64,000 nucleotides of DNA from Cotesia glomerata (Eukaryota; Arthropoda; Insecta; Hymenoptera; Braconidae). The DNA is taken from assembly GCF_020080835.1 (NCBI RefSeq), contig NC_058167.1, positions 4,960,659 through 5,024,658 of the forward strand. The letters are read 5' to 3'. Both the position numbers and the translations under genes were made by a program. Under the pieces are notes generated by a model. The model ran no database searches. It was not told where the DNA came from and saw only the letters and a list, made by a program, of their open reading frames with translations. Positions 23,368 through 36,113 of the stretch are shown here, piece by piece. The number at the start of each line of letters is the position of its first letter. Within the stretch, counting starts at the first letter, position 1.

Positions 23368-23939
23368 TATATATCCATGTAAAATTTACATGGATGGTGA
23401 TATATCTATGCAAATTATGTACATTTATTTTACCAGGGACGCCTGTACATTATCTTCTTAGTACAGCTGTTTTTTCGGCAACTAATTTTGAACGACTTAT
23501 GTTTTTTTTTTTTTTTTTTTTTTTTTTTTTCATAATTAAATGAGCATTATGAGTCGTGAACTTTTGGATTTTTCAAATTGAATTTTATAGAATGTCGCAA
23601 TCATCAGAAAATTTATTAATAATTTATTTATTACAAAAGTAATAAATAAACAAGTATACTTGGAGATTTTAAAAAACTTTGCAATTTAAAATAATTTTTT
23701 TAAACTGTTGAATTTTTATTTACTTTGCTATTCACAATTGATCCATTTTAAAATATTGGAAATAAATAATCCTAATTGATTATAATATTTGCCACTAGCT
23801 GGCGTATAAGTCAAGAAGCGTAGAGTATATACCATTTACTTACAACCAATCCAAATTATTATTTTCGAATAGCGGAAACTACACAGACTATAGTAAGCGT
23901 TACTTCCGTCAGTAAAAAAATCTGAGTTACTCCCTAGTC
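23368..23939. other. AT-rich, no gene seen
   Basis: Contains a T run of about 30 bases at 23501-23530 and AT-rich sequence. Nothing recognisable. Confidence 0.5.
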
Positions 23940-24420
23940 ACGCCTAAAGAGGTTTTACTTCAAAATTGAAAAAAAGTTGCTTTTTTTTCATTTTTTCAAA
24001 ATATCTCCGAATTGGTTGAACCGATCAACCTCAAAAAATAATCAGCTCTTAACCTTGAAAACCCACATCGATCGCCACCGATAGCGTCAGAATCGGTTGA
24101 TGCGTTCGTGAGATATCGTTGTAAAAAAAAATCGAAAAAAGTGTTTATTTTTGTAATAACTTCGAAATGTTTTATCAAATCAATTTTTTTGTCTTAAATT
24201 ATTTATGAAACTAAAAAAAATACATCGATCGCCGCCAACCGTGTGTAATTCGGTTGATTCATTCAAAAGTTATAGCAGTTTGAAAATGAAAGAAATCGTG
24301 ATTCATCGAACTTTGATAAGATTTTTGAGCTCGAAGAGCCTAAAAGCATAGGAAAGCTATCTCTTTGAGTTCGGAGAGCTCGAAATAACACATGAGTCGT
24401 ATTTTTTAGCTCGAAAAGAT
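23940..24420 (+). repeat. Partial family F arm
   Basis: Shares TAATCAGCTCTTAA, CATCGATCGCC, TTGATTCATTCAAAAGTTAT and GAGCTCGAAGAGC-like blocks with the right arm of the complete F copy. It has no microsatellite and ends where the next LINE begins, so the LINE or a later rearrangement truncated it. Confidence 0.6.
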
Positions 24421-24505
24421 AGGGAAATGCGCGGCATATTTGCGCGCCAGATACGTCGGGTACCGAGAAAATAAAAAACTTGGGGTGAACCAAAACCTAG
24501 ATGGT

Positions 24506-25954
24506 ATGAAAATGCCAGATCAATTTCAAACATCGTCTACGGTACAGAGGGGGGGTACCTCAGTGCGGGTGAGGGAAGGTGTGCAAACGGGCCTGAACTC
24601 GTCGTTATCAAGCGACCGTTTGAACAGCGGAGTGGACCCCATGGCTCTGCTGTCTAGCAATGCTAGCAATGTTATAGGGAGCACGAACACAGCCCAGATG
24701 GAAGAAAACAGACAGCTGAGCAACGTTCCTCCAAAAAAAGGAGGACCTTTTGCTCCTGTCACAAATCAAACCTGCCGAGGAAGAATTAACTCTGTACCGA
24801 CCGTCACCGGCCAACAGCCACCAATGGAGAGGCTCGGCAGCAAGATCATAGAGTTAGCCGAGCTTATAAAAGACAAGAAGAATCTCCATTATGACATTAG
24901 AAAATTGGTGACATCTATCACTACAGCATATGGGTTAGCCAACAAATTACCAGGCATGTCAGCGTCAACGACCCAAACAACTCTGAGTCTGACCAAAAAA
25001 CCACAGCCATCTTTAGTCACTCTTAAAAAAATCACCACAGCAAGAAAAGGACAGCCCGGGAGGACACCTGGACTACAGTTGACCGAAATAGAAAGAAGGA
25101 AAAAGAGCATGAAACAGCGGCTCCCTCTACTCAAGCTCAAAATCAGTCAAGGGTGCCTCTAAGAAACCGAGGAGAAAGAAAACAAGAACTAAGGCTGTTC
25201 TTGACCAACCAGTAGAAGGCCAAACTTATGCTGATATTCTAAAGGAAATCAAGGCCAAGGTAAGCTCTGTTGAGACAGGCATAGACATGAAGTCTATTAA
25301 AAAGACGAAACACGGAAGCGTTCTCCTTAAAATGGCTTGAAAGACCGAAGACAGCAAGGCTTTCACCGATGCAGTAAAGTCAGCCACTGCGAAGATCGGC
25401 ACGGTCAAGACGCTAACACCAACAACAACAATCGAGATCCTCGACTTGGATAGAATCTCTACCCTACCGAGAGCAAAGCCCGTGAAGCACTCAAACGTGA
25501 ATTCACTGACAGCCTGGAGATCAAACGGGTAAATTTGACAAAACCCACACCACGAGGCAATCGGGCAGCCTTCTGCGAGATCGTCGAAGCCAATGCGATT
25601 AAGGCCCTTAACAAGGTCCGTATAAAGATCTGTTGGGTTAACTGCCGTATACGTCAAGTTGCAAAAGTGACCCGCTGCTTTAAATGTCTCGGGTTCGGAC
25701 ACCAGACACAGCAGTGTGCGGGACCAGACAGAAGCATGTGCTGCTACAAATGTGGCAAAGAGAACAACAAGGCCGTAAACTCTACGGAGAAGCCGAGTTG
25801 TTTCTTTTGTACTCCGGACAAAGATGCTCAGGATGGTCTATGCCATATTTCTGGCACTGGAGCTTGCAACCTGAATAGGTGCACCTTGGCGCAAAACCTG
25901 CTGCGCCAGCGTGTCTTTGAAGATAAGATTGACGTTTGCTTCATCTGCGAGTAA
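24506..25954 (+). pseudogene. ORF1 of the decayed R1-like LINE
   Basis: An open stretch from an ATG near 24506 (MKMPDQFQTSS) runs to a stop at 25160-25162 and continues in other frames. The region 25535-25954 carries zinc knuckles, CFKCLGFGHQTQQC and CCYKCGKENNKA.. (the second is degenerate, lacking the His/Cys spacing of an intact knuckle), followed by CFFCTPDKD. A TGA interrupts the LLKMA stretch near 25338. The middle part (KSIKKTKHGSVLLKMA) matches the conserved RNA-binding-type block of R1 ORF1. At least two frameshifts and two stops. Confidence 0.75.
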
Positions 25955-25959
25955 TATCT

Positions 25960-28660
25960 AAACATCGAAAATAAAACATGGTTCGCAGACAAAACTGGCA
26001 CGGAAGCAATTTGTATTGTGAACACAAAGAACGTTACCGCCAAAAACAGCGGAAGTGGAGCAGGTTTTGTGTGGATTCAAACTCCCAAAACCTAATTCAT
26101 GAGCGTCTATCTCTCACCCAATGAAGGGATTAGTGTGTTCCGATAGAAACTGGCAAATATAGAGGATGTGATCACTAAGTTCGACGGCGAAGTCATCGTA
26201 GCTGGAGACTTCAACGCTAAATCAGCTGAGTGGGGCACTGCTTTCTCCGACACCAAAGGAAACAAGGTCGCTGAAGTCGTGGCTAGACTCGACCTCATAG
26301 TGCTGAACACCGGGAGCACCACGACCTTTATAAGACCAGGGTACCAAGAATCCATCCTCGACATTTCGTTGGCAACTCCAAGAACTGCCAACATGATCGA
26401 AGACTGGAGTGTATCCGAAGAATACAATGGCAATGATCACCAGTTCGTGACATTCAACGTTGGATTGGCATCTGCTCTGGTTTCACAACGTGAATTTACT
26501 AAGCGTAAGTGGAACGCCAAGAGGCTTGATCCAGAGGCACTGCGAGATTCACTTGCACGAAGCTGGTCTATCCTTCAGAACAACCCGACTCCGGATACCT
26601 GCAGCGAGACAGAAAAGGCAGTGCTAAGTATGATGAAGGAGATTGCTGCCGCATGTGACGCCTCAATGCTGCGGCTGAAAAATCGGAGTTTCCACAGGCC
26701 GACGTACTGGTGGTCAACAGACATAGCAGAACTTCACAGAATATGCCATCAGCTACGTCGTCGCGAAACGCTCCCCAAGCCAGGACTTGTATTCAAAAGA
26801 GTACACGCAGGCCAAAAAGACGCTAAACTGAGCCATCAAAGCAAGAAAAGCGATGTTATGGAAAGAGATCTGTAATGATCTTGACATGGACATCTGGGGT
26901 AAAGCCTACCAAATTGTCATCAAACGACTTGGAAAGGCTTTACCAAAAGCGCCGAAGTCTCCTGCCTTAATGGACAGCATTGTAGCGGAGCTTTTTCCCA
27001 AACACCTGCCGCGGGAGGAGGAACACTACGCTAAAAACAGCGAAGTAACACTCTTCACAACTGAGGAACTACAAGACGCGGCCAAGTCACTTAAAACACG
27101 AAAGGCACTTGGACCTGATGGCATCCCGGCATGGGTGACCAAGATTGTAGCCCTGGAATACCCAGACGTACTCCTGAACACCTACAACGCATGATTGGCA
27201 ACTGGCACGTTTCCCGCGGTCTGGAAGCGGCAGAGATTGGTTCTCTTAGACAAAGGTAAGGGAATCCCCGTAACACCTTTATCGTTTATACCATTCTGTA
27301 TGCTAGACATTGCTGGAAAACTGCTCGAGAAGCTCATACAAGGGAGAATTCGCAACGACATCGACCGTGCCGGAGGTTTTGCCACTAACCAACATGGCTT
27401 CTGGAAAGGTCGTTCGACAGTCAGAGCGATCGAGAAAGCCATAAAAACAGCAACACAAGCATGGTCTGGTAGCCTCAAAGCTCGTAAAGTATGTCTCCAC
27501 CTCACGCTAGATGTCAAAAACGCATTTAACAGCGCAAATTGGGGAGACATTTTAGACGCTCTGGAGCACAAGTTTGACGTGGAGCCAGAGAGTCTGGCAT
27601 TAGTCGACAACTACCTGGACGACAGAAAGCTAATGGCGGTAACTACAGAAGGCCCACAAGAATACACCATAACGGCTGGCGTACCACAAGGCTCGATAAT
27701 GGGGCTCGATCTATGGAACGCGGACTACGACGAGCTTTTTGAAATCCCGTTACTAAAGCAAATAGAGCTAACGGGCTTTGCAGACGACGTTGCGGCCACG
27801 ATAGTAGTAGACAGCGTAGAAGAGGCCGAATTACTGGTTCGGGAAATTATTGACACCATCGAGACCTGGCTTGATAAACACCACCTGAAACTCGCCAAGC
27901 ATAAAACCAAGAAGGTTGTTCTGAAATGCCAAAAATGGTTCCCAAAACCATTCGCTGTGGACATGGAAGGAATAACATTGACGTCAACAAGGGCCCTGTG
28001 CTATCTAAGGATAATGATAGATGAGGAACTATCTTTCTGTGAACACCTTGAAAGTGCATACAAGACAGCCAGTAAGACGTTGTCTAGACTAGCAAGAATC
28101 ATGACCAACACTATGGGACCAAGAACCAAAAAGAGAAGAGTCCTTCTAGAAGCAGTCCACTCGGTACTGCTTTATAGAGCAGAAATATGGGCAGACATAT
28201 TGAAACAAAAGACCTGTCGGCAAAAAAAAGCGGCAGTGCAGTGACGAGGCACTCTCAGGGTTGCCTGCGCCTATCGAACGGTTTTCGAGGCGGCTATATT
28301 GGTCATTGTGGGAGCCGCACCCATCAGCCTACTCGCGTTTGAGAGAGCAAAACTCTATGACGCTAAAAGTAGTGATGAAAACATGAAGGGACATGGGCAG
28401 TTCAATGCCTATCTTTTCAAGATGGGTCTGCACAGCACACTAACGTGCAAATACTGCCCAGACAAAATTTACAACGTCAAGCACACGTTCTTCAAGTGTG
28501 ACCGGTGAAAGAACTACAAAAGCAGTACTGAAGAAACTCTTGGCACCACACTCTTCCCTGAGAGTTTGATAACATGGATGATCAAAAAAGAAGATAACTG
28601 GTCAGCTGTCGCAGCCTATGCGCAGCGTCTTTTAAAAGAAAAAACCGCAGAAAGAGACTA
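25960..28660 (+). pseudogene. ORF2 of the decayed R1-like LINE (endonuclease + reverse transcriptase)
   Basis: Endonuclease blocks are VIVAGDFNAKSAEW (26190s), ESILDIS and NDHQFVTF. Reverse-transcriptase blocks are RKALGPDGIPAW, WKRQRLVLLDKG, FCMLDIAGKLLE, HGFWKGRSTVRA, LDVKNAFNSANW, GVPQGSIMGLDLW and catalytic FADD (27775-27790). The C-terminal finger CKYCPDKIYNVKHTFFKC is at 28448-28500. Stops and frameshifts occur near 26146, 26873, 27192 and 28242. The YADD motif of copies 1-3 is FADD here, a conservative and common variant. Confidence 0.82.
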
Positions 28661-28873
28661 GTAACTAGGAGTAAATGTCATGGGACGCAACACAGACTGG
28701 ACAAGTAATGCTAACGCGGTTCCGATCCAGTCTTCTCCGTAATATCTATGGGGAAAGAGAGAGGAGAATGTTTAGTCGGTATTGTTGTCAATAATATTGA
28801 CTTCCGAGTTCGATATTTCCAGGACAAACATCTCGTCCTGGTATACGTAAATGTATTTAACCTCCTCTATAAA

Positions 28874-28991
<118 letters not shown>

Positions 28992-29014
28992 CATATATTA
29001 CACAGATATATACA

Positions 29015-29372
29015 TTAGGGTGTGCCAAAAAGTAATTTCCGTGGAGAAACTTTCAAAATTGGAATTTTGAGTTCCACTTTTAACAGCAGCTGTGTTTGGG
29101 TCTTTCCTGAGATATTTCGGAGTGAGAGGATTCATTTGATTATTTATAGAATTTTTAACAGGATATTTACTTAGGCACTTCCAGCCAAATTTTGAATTTT
29201 CACCGGAAATGCCCAAACTAAGCTTCTGTTAAAAAATTCTATAAAAATCAAATACATCGTCTAAATCCAAAATATCTGAGGAATCTCCCAAACACAGCCC
29301 CTGTTAAAAGCGGAACTTAAAATTCCAATTTTAAAAGGTTCTCCACGAGAGTTACATTTTGGCACACCCTAA
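29015..29372. mobile_element. 358-base palindromic MITE with TTAGGGTGTGCC ends
   Basis: TTAGGGTGTGCCAAAA at the left is mirrored by TTTTGGCACACCCTAA at the right. The arms pair nearly throughout, including GGAATTTTGAGTTCC/GGAAC..AATTCC, CAGCTGTGTTTGGG/CCCAAACACAGC and GAATTTTTAACAG/CTGTTAAAAAATTC. The flanks are ATAC-rich. It is noncoding and resembles the 22.3 kb MITE in its outer six bases only. Confidence 0.8.
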
Positions 29373-29384
29373 TTTGGCGGAACC

Positions 29385-29550
29385 TAATATACATACATAC
29401 AGACACGGTGACATAACCGCAGGAATAGTCAGGGAAGCTTTCTTGGACCTCAAAACGTCGAGATCTGATGAAAACTCGATTTTCAAAAAACGGGGTAAAA
29501 GTAATAACTTCCCGATCTCTGAAAATTTTCCTTTTTCTTAGCGGGAAGTT
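29385..29550 (-). repeat. Family G repeat
   Basis: Inverse orientation relative to 38229-38379. It runs from the ACAGACA end through GGAAGC, CGTCGAGATC, ACTCGATTTT, CGGGGTAAAA, AACTTCCCGAT and GCGGGAAGTT. Its outward simple-sequence end is only ACATAC-type here, without a long CA tract. Confidence 0.75.
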
Positions 29551-29559
29551 AAAAATTGA

Positions 29560-30490
29560 CATGTAGAAATTTAAAAAAATCAAAAATGCAATTTTTAAAA
29601 AATAATCTTTTAGAGTTAATTTATTTGTTAAATAAAATTAAAAATTGGTCATGTGACAGCTGCTTTTAGTGTTATAATAAATTCTAAATGTTTATTATTG
29701 TCGTTAACTATGATCTATTTACCACAGATAAACCATATCTTTACTATGAATAAACTATTTATTTTACGCGATTTACTCGCTCAAATATATTATATATCGA
29801 CCAGAGTAAAATGATGTAAATGCGGGAAAACTGAGGATCAGGTTTTGGTCTGGATATCTCAATTAAAACGCGGAAATATTATTTTCAATATGCACTAGAA
29901 ATTCATTTACACAATATACACAATATTTATTTGATCAGTTAGCGGATTATTATTAATAACGCGGATAAGTTAATGAAAGCGTGTATAACAAAGCGAAACC
30001 GGTTGACACGTGTTTGAACACCAAGCCGACACTCAAAAAGCGATGAATTAATTGCACAAGTAACACAATTTATCTGTAAAAAAACTGAAAAAAATTAATA
30101 ACAATTAATTTAAGCAAATTAAAGTATTAAATAAGTGAAAGGCGGAAAATTAGTAAAAGCGAAAATAAAGAAAAAACTAATGATGACGAGTTACACTCAA
30201 AAGCGTGATTGCGAAAAATTATAATCATAATGCGTCTTCTTTCTCGTCAGCTTCGAGAAGAAGACTGACTGCGCATGTCAACGGAGCAATCAGCTAATCA
30301 CATCGTCGAGACATGGCGTGATCGGGCAAGCTAAGTTTTGCGCAGGCGGTTAGTCTTTGTGGGAACTAGCGGTTGCAGGTGCGGCTCGTGAATTTAGGAG
30401 TCCCCCAGGGGCGACTTCATCGAAGCCAAAGATCTTATATGTTTGGTACGAATAAATCTTATTTCAATCAAATATTTCTTTTTAACATCC
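29560..30490. other. No gene seen; AT-rich then moderately GC-rich
   Basis: 29560-30230 is AT-rich. 30235-30440 is GC-richer (GTCGAGACATGGCG, GCGGTTGCAGGTGCGG) and may be noncoding LTR-element sequence, but I cannot find element ends or an ORF. Confidence 0.4.
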
Positions 30491-30491
30491 C

Positions 30492-30644
30492 GCTAAGAAA
30501 ATTGAAAATTTTCAAAAATCGGGAAGTTATTGGTTGTACCCCGTTTTTAGAAAATCGAGTTCTCATAATATCTCCACGTTTTGAGGTCCTAGGAAGCTTC
30601 CCCGAATGTTTCCACAATTATGTCCGTATGTCTGTATGCATGTG

Positions 30645-30658
<14 letters not shown>
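30492..30658 (+). repeat. Family G repeat ending in (TG)n
   Basis: CATCCCGCTAAGAAAATT, then ATCGGGAAGTTATTGG, ACCCCGTTTT, CCACGTTTTGAGGTCC and TAGGAAGC, ending in TGTCTGTATGCA and a short TG tract. The TG tract is the 3' flank of the tandem LINE array. Confidence 0.78.
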
Positions 30659-30675
<17 letters not shown>

Positions 30676-30895
30676 TTTTTTTTTCCCTTAGGGGGGGGAA
30701 TCCTTTTTACGGATTCTAGGCGTAGCTGTTTGGCCTGGATATGTGGCGACTCGACGCAGCGTCATACTAAAACTCGACGCTAACGCCCCTACCCACTAAA
30801 CCCTAAACCCCTTTCCTCTTTCCTCTAATCCCTCATGGAAACCGCCGTTAGGCATTACTTCGTGGGGGGGACGATATAGCGACTGCTCTTCCTTT
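30659..30895 (-). mobile_element. R1-clade LINE fragment 5 (3' UTR only)
   Basis: A 5'-truncated copy of about 237 bases. It consists of the T run (complemented A tail), the GGATTCTAGGC...GTGGCGACTCGACG part of the 3' UTR, and GCATTACTTCGTG. It ends at the start of a new TG tract. TG sequence lies on both sides, so it is a separate insertion into the microsatellite. Confidence 0.85.
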
Positions 30896-30936
30896 TGGTG
30901 TGTGTGTGTGTGTGTGTGTGTGTGTCTGTGTGTGCG
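30896..30936. repeat. (TG)n between LINE fragment 5 and copy 3
   Basis: About 40 bases of TG with one TCTG and one TGCG interruption. Confidence 0.93.
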
Positions 30937-31201
30937 TTTTTTTTTTTTTTTTTTTTTTTTTTTTTGTAGGGGGGGGAATTCTTTTTACGGATTCTAGGCA
31001 TAGCTGTTTGGCCTAGATATGTGGCGACTCGACGCAGCGTCATACTAACTCGACACTAACGCCCCTACCCACTAAACCCTACACCCCTTTTCCTTCTTTC
31101 CTCTAATCCCTCATGGAAACCGCCGTCAGGCATTACTTCGTGAAGGGAGGATCTAGCTACTGCTCTTCCTTCTGGTGGCTAAGGTGTTAACTATCTTCCT
31201 T

Positions 31202-34179
31202 CTATCTTCTGCTATTTGCTCTTTTTCTTTCGGTGGAACGCAAGTCTTTAAGGACTTCTGTTGCAAACGTGTTGGTAGCGTTCCAGGCAGCTTCTGATGA
31301 TAACATTGCTTCTACTAGTGAATCTGGTTGCATTCTCTGGTTCAGGATCCTCTCCAGTTCTTCACGCTGTGGATCGAAACGAGGACATACAAAAAAGACG
31401 TGCTCCGCGTCTTCAGCAGCTCCTGGGCAGGACGGGCACTCCGAAGAGTTATCGTGCTTAAAGCGGTGTAGATACTCTCGAAAACACCCATGTCCCGACA
31501 ACATCTGCGTAAGATAGTAATTGACCTCACCGTGATTCCGGTTAAGCCAAATGTCGGTCCGAGGTATGAGACGGTGCGTCCACCTACCCTTCTCTGCAGC
31601 ATCCCATTGTAGTTGCCATCGGCCTATGCTCTTCTGCCGTTCTTCAATTCTAAGTTCTTCCGGGCTGAGTGCAGTTGACCTTTTTCGTTGGTAAAGGGCC
31701 CGTCTTTCCTCTGTTAGAACTCTAAGAGGTAGGGTTCCAGCAATGACGCACACTGCTTCTTCTGATATAGTGCGGAAGGCACTAGCTACTCGTAGGGCAC
31801 TCAGTCGGTATATTGGTCCAGCTTTTCTCCATGATTCTTGGGTTTCCAGTGCATCAGCCCAAATGGATATTCCGTAAGTGAGCACTGATGTGACTACTGA
31901 TGACAATAGTAGCCTCCTGCTCTGCATTGGGCCTCCGATGTTAGGCATCAGCCGTGCGAGACTAGCCCTCACTACTGACGCTTTGGCACTGACATGTTCC
32001 ACCTGCTGTTTGAAGTTGAGTCGTGCATCCAGCATCACTCCCAGATAACGGATAAATGGTTGTGATGTGATTTCTTGTTCTCCGACTCTCAACTTGATGG
32101 TTTCTACCGTTTTTCTGCTGGTGATGAGCACTGCCTCGGTTTTATGCTTGGCTAGTTGCAAGTTCATCATGTCCATCCACAAATTGACTCGTCTGAATGT
32201 AATATCAAATGCCATTTCTATCTCTTCGAGGTGCTTTGCGACAATCACGACAGCTACGTCATCCGCATATGCTACAAGTTTGACTCCCGTAGGCAATGCT
32301 ATTCTCAGGAGGCCATCATACATGATGATCCATAGCAGAGGACCTAAGACTGATCCCTGTGGCACTCCTCCGGAGATTTCGTACACTTCCGTACCATTCG
32401 TCGTGTCATATTTCAGGAGCCTGTTCGTGAAGTAGCTCGCTACTATTCTGCGGAGGTATCCTGGTACGTTTTTTCTTCTAGAGCCCGCATAACGCAGTCC
32501 CAGTTAGCGGAGTTGAAGGCATTCTTGATGTCCAAAGCAGCCACCAAGCAGTATTTCTTCTTTCCACCTTTCCATCTCGTTCCGGCGATTGCATCCTTGG
32601 CTATATCAACAACCAATTTGATAGCATCCAGAGTTGACCGTCCTTTTCGGAAACCAAACTGGTTCTCTGCTAGGAGTGGATCGACTAAAGCCTCTATTCT
32701 CTGATGAATTATGCGCTCGAATATCTTGCCGGCCGTGTCTAACATGCAGAGTGGTCGGTAGGATGACGGTTCTTCCGGCGGCTTTTTCCCCTTCGGAAGT
32801 AACACTAGCCGTTGCTGTTTCCACTGCTGGGGAAAAGTCCCTTCCTTCAGGCATGTATCGTAAACGTCCAGGAAAAATGTTGGTGCTGCCTTAAGGATTG
32901 ATTTCAGGGCAATATTAGGAATTCCGTCCAATCCCGGCGCCTTATTATTCCCTACTCGATTTCCTGCCTCTATCAACTCGTCCAACGTGATAGTTGGGAT
33001 GTCTTCAGAATTGAGCTGCTCCAACTTGCAGGTGAATACCAGCTGTTGGGGAAACAACGTAGTAACAATCTTCTCTCGGAGTTGTGGACACGTAGGTGAT
33101 GGCATTGGTTGGCATTTCAAGTGGGTCATAACCACCTTATACGGTCTGCCCCATGGATCTTTCTCGACTTCTGCGACCAGTTCCTTCCAGCAACGTCTTT
33201 TGCTTTCTTTGATGGCTCTGTTCAGTTCTCGACGGGCCTTTTTATACTCTGCCAACAGCTCTGCGGAGTTAGATCGTCTGTAGCCACGCTGAGACTTTCT
33301 TCTTTTTTTAAGACACTTTGAGCGTAGAATGCTAATGTGATCGTTCCACCAGTGCATTGAAGGTCTTGAATTTATGCGACGTTTCCGAGACATACTAGCG
33401 TCGCAAGCCTGGGTGACTCTTCTCATTAGGTCCTTGGTCTTCTCTTCAGCAGTTTCTACGATGATCGGATTGCAGTCTAAGGCTACTACTAAAGCAGTGG
33501 GGTCGAGAGACTTAACTTTCCACCCAACCGCGCTAGCGCTCCTGTTGTCTCTTGTTAGTTTCTGGCCAGTTGATATTTCCCATAGTATCGCACTATGGTC
33601 GCTGGCTGTATAGATGTTCAATACTTTCCAAGAAAAACCTCTTTGAGCTAAGCAACTGCTGAAAAATGTAAGGTCGACAGTTGAGTTTGCCTCTCCCTTA
33701 GTATACGTTGGCGTGTCACCGGTATTAAGAAGGATCACGTCCAGAGTGGCCATTGCCTCGAGAAGTGCTTTTCCACGTGTATTAGTGAACTTGCTGCCCC
33801 AGTCTGTTGCCCAGGAATTGAAGTCACCAGCTATTGCCACGGGAAAGTGTTTTCTTGCGTCCTCAGTTAGCCGATCAAGGAAGTCTTCAAAATGGTCATT
33901 AGAGAGACTAGATGGTGCATAGCAACTGTAGAAGCGGATGCCATCTACCCATGCTGCTACGAAGCCAGCTTCTTTATTGTTGACTGTTCTCTGAAAAAGA
34001 CATTTACCGCAGGACCAGATGACGGCTTTGTTAGTGCTGTCAGATTCCCAGGGTTGGTTACTCAGATGTCTATAAGGCTCACTTATAAGTGCTACATCTG
34101 CCTCTAATTCGCGCACAGTTTGCATGAGCAGGTCATGCGCAGCCTCACAATGATTGAGGTTGAGCTGCACTATCTTCAT
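31202..34179 (-). pseudogene. R1-clade ORF2 of copy 3, one frameshift
   Basis: About 992 codons from ATG 34179 (MKIVQLNLNHCEAAHD). The endonuclease blocks are AGDFNSWATDWGS, STVDLTFFS and SDHSAILWE; the reverse-transcriptase blocks are NNKAPGLDGIPN and RPLCMLDTAGK, then FGFRKGRSTLDA and LDIKNAFNSANW. The frame is lost near 32465, where a T run is longer than in copy 2. It resumes from about 32386 in another frame with GGVPQGSVLGPLLW, VAYADDVAVV and the finger CPSCPGAAEDAEHVFFVC. Apart from this indel the gene is complete, and its C-terminal 350 codons match copy 2 almost exactly. Confidence 0.9.
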
Positions 34180-35501
34180 GTTCTTGGCTTCGTTATCTTC
34201 TGGAGCGCTTCTTGGAAGATGGGGCATCTGTTCGTGCCTGCATGGTGAGCCGCCTTTTCTACGCCGTGCCGTTCAAAGCACAGTGAACATTTAGCTGGAT
34301 TTTTACAATCAGCAATTTTGTGTCCTTCTTTTCCGCACCTTATGCAGAGTTTAGACCGGTCGACTTCGCTTTTGCACTGCGATCCGAAGTGCCAAAAGTG
34401 CCAGCATTTGAAGCATTGTATGGGTCTCTTCGTTGCTCTCATTCGGCAATTAGACCAGCCTATCCTTATTTTGCAGTTTCCCTCCAGTAACTTTTGTGCT
34501 GCAGCTGCTGGTAGTGACACTGTGGCTGTCTGTGTACCCCTAAAGGCTTTACGGATCTTGATTGCCTCTAGTGGGATTTCACAACTTTCTCCAGCTTCCC
34601 TCTTTAGAGCGGTCTGAATATGCTCTTTCGTCGTGTCGTCATCGACATCTCGGATCTCGATGGTCTCCTGTGGCCCTTTGCAAATCACTTTGGCCTCCTC
34701 CTTAAGGATGTCCGCGATCGTCTTTTGCAGACCTTGGCCTTTGTCAGTGCTCTTTCTCGAAATCGTGATCAACAAGTCCCCACTTCTGGTCTTGTTGATC
34801 TTATCCACAGTTGAACGAACCTGCTCATCTGAGACGTCCTGCTTTATACGACGCAGAATCTCGGCATACTTTGTTTTCTCGGCCGGGCGGATGATCAGTG
34901 CGTCGGGTCTGATCCATTTGCGTGGTTTTTTCTGCTTAAGCTCTGGCCTGGGCTCCTTCGGCGGCTAATTTGAGAGTTGCTCTCTAGCTAGCCTTCTCTT
35001 CTCCTTCTTAGACTGTACTTTTTCCCAGTCAGTCGTCGTCTTGGGTTCGTCGCCCTGCCCTGCCAGTCGTTGGAGAGGGCTTTTTTTCAAGTCCTTCTTC
35101 TTTGTGACTTTGTCGGTTGACTCTGGCGAATCTCGGTCCTTTCTCTTTCCAGACCTTGTGTCAGTTTCACCCTTGTCCTCAGCAGCAGATTCACCGTCAC
35201 CGTCGGCTCCAGTGTCCATTGCTTCTTCCGTCTCAGTTTCAGTTTCAATGCGGCGTCGTGATGACTGCCATTCCTCGTCCAGTTTCTTGAATCTTCCAAG
35301 AGCATTGACCACACCGGTTGTCTTGGTCTTTATCTCCTTGTGGATATTGACCTTAGTTTGGACAAACTCTTGCAGCACAATGGTTAGCTTCTCAAGGCGC
35401 TCTAACGCTTGCGTTCTCTTCATGTCAGCGCTTGCTTCAATCGCTGCTTGTTGAGCATGAAGCCCGTTTCTATTCATGTTTGTTTCCTGTAACTTACTCA
35501 T
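34176..35501 (-). pseudogene. R1-clade ORF1 of copy 3, one nonsense codon
   Basis: Same frame throughout from the ATG at 35501 (MSKLQETNMNRNG) to the stop at 34176, with one TAG at 34965-34967 in the basic middle part. Downstream of it come KWIRPDALIIRPAEKTKYAE, ISRKSTDKGQGLQ and the knuckles CFKCWHFWHFGSQC (spacing disturbed), CIRCGKEGHKIADC and CSLCFERHGVEKAAHHAG. The first knuckle lacks the exact CX2CX4HX4C spacing. The ATGA overlap with ORF2 is conserved. Confidence 0.87.
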
Positions 35502-36044
35502 ACTTTTTTGATTTACCAGCGCATCGTACGGAGTGGAGCGGGTTGCCATAACTAGGAACGGGTGTACCCTCGGAGATAGTACTCCTACCCCAGTTCCCTG
35601 AGGCCTAGCCGACACTTAGCCAGTCCCGGAATACACGGACGGACTAGACTCGCTCGGAGCGGTGAAGATTCCGATCTCTAACACTCACTGCGTACTTCCT
35701 GATCAAGGCCCGAAGTGGCTGGCTCCTGATCCACTGCTGCAACTTACACCTCGGTAGAGCAAGCTCACATCAGCCGTGGCCTGCATCGTCGGAAACTACG
35801 ATACAGGTTCCGGTCACTCCCAGTGGGTCACAGCAGAGAACGATCGTCTTGTTAGGTCAGTTAGTGCGACCAACCCATTAAAGGGGAGTTTTGTCCACGG
35901 GAGCGTATTTTGTTTGGTTATTTTGCTTGGCTCCTACCCGCTGTACCTCATCAACTAAGAGATTAAGTGTCATCCAAGGACAGCGAGCGTTCTCCCATCT
36001 GCTCGGGGAGACGCGCCCGGTAGCAGTATCTCTTCTGCCCCGAG

Positions 36045-36082
36045 TGTGTGTGTGTGCGTGTGTGTGTGTGTGTGTGTTTGCG

Positions 36083-36096
<14 letters not shown>
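36045..36096. repeat. (TG)n between LINE copies 3 and 4
   Basis: About 50 bases of TG with TGCG and TTTG interruptions, then the T run of the next copy. Confidence 0.93.

Positions 36097-36113
<17 letters not shown>

Larger units (their letters stand above)
24421..28873 (+). mobile_element. Decayed R1-like LINE, second family
   Basis: ORF1 and ORF2 of an R1-like element unlike copies 1-3 at sequence level can be traced with many lesions. The 3' end (CTATAAAA) runs directly into an AC tract at 28874, followed by a long AT tract. The 5' side borders family F sequence and not a microsatellite, so either the 5' part is lost or the site was rearranged. GC content is markedly higher than the flanks. 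Confidence 0.78.
30937..36044 (-). mobile_element. Full-length R1-clade LINE, copy 3, middle of a tandem array
   Basis: 5.1 kb, flanked on both sides by TG. Its 5' UTR (35502-36044) and last ~1.1 kb (to about 32080) are almost identical to copy 2, but ORF1 and the rest of ORF2 differ at many positions. Lesions are one nonsense codon in ORF1 and one frameshift in ORF2. The tail is a T run of about 29 bases on the plus strand. Confidence 0.9.
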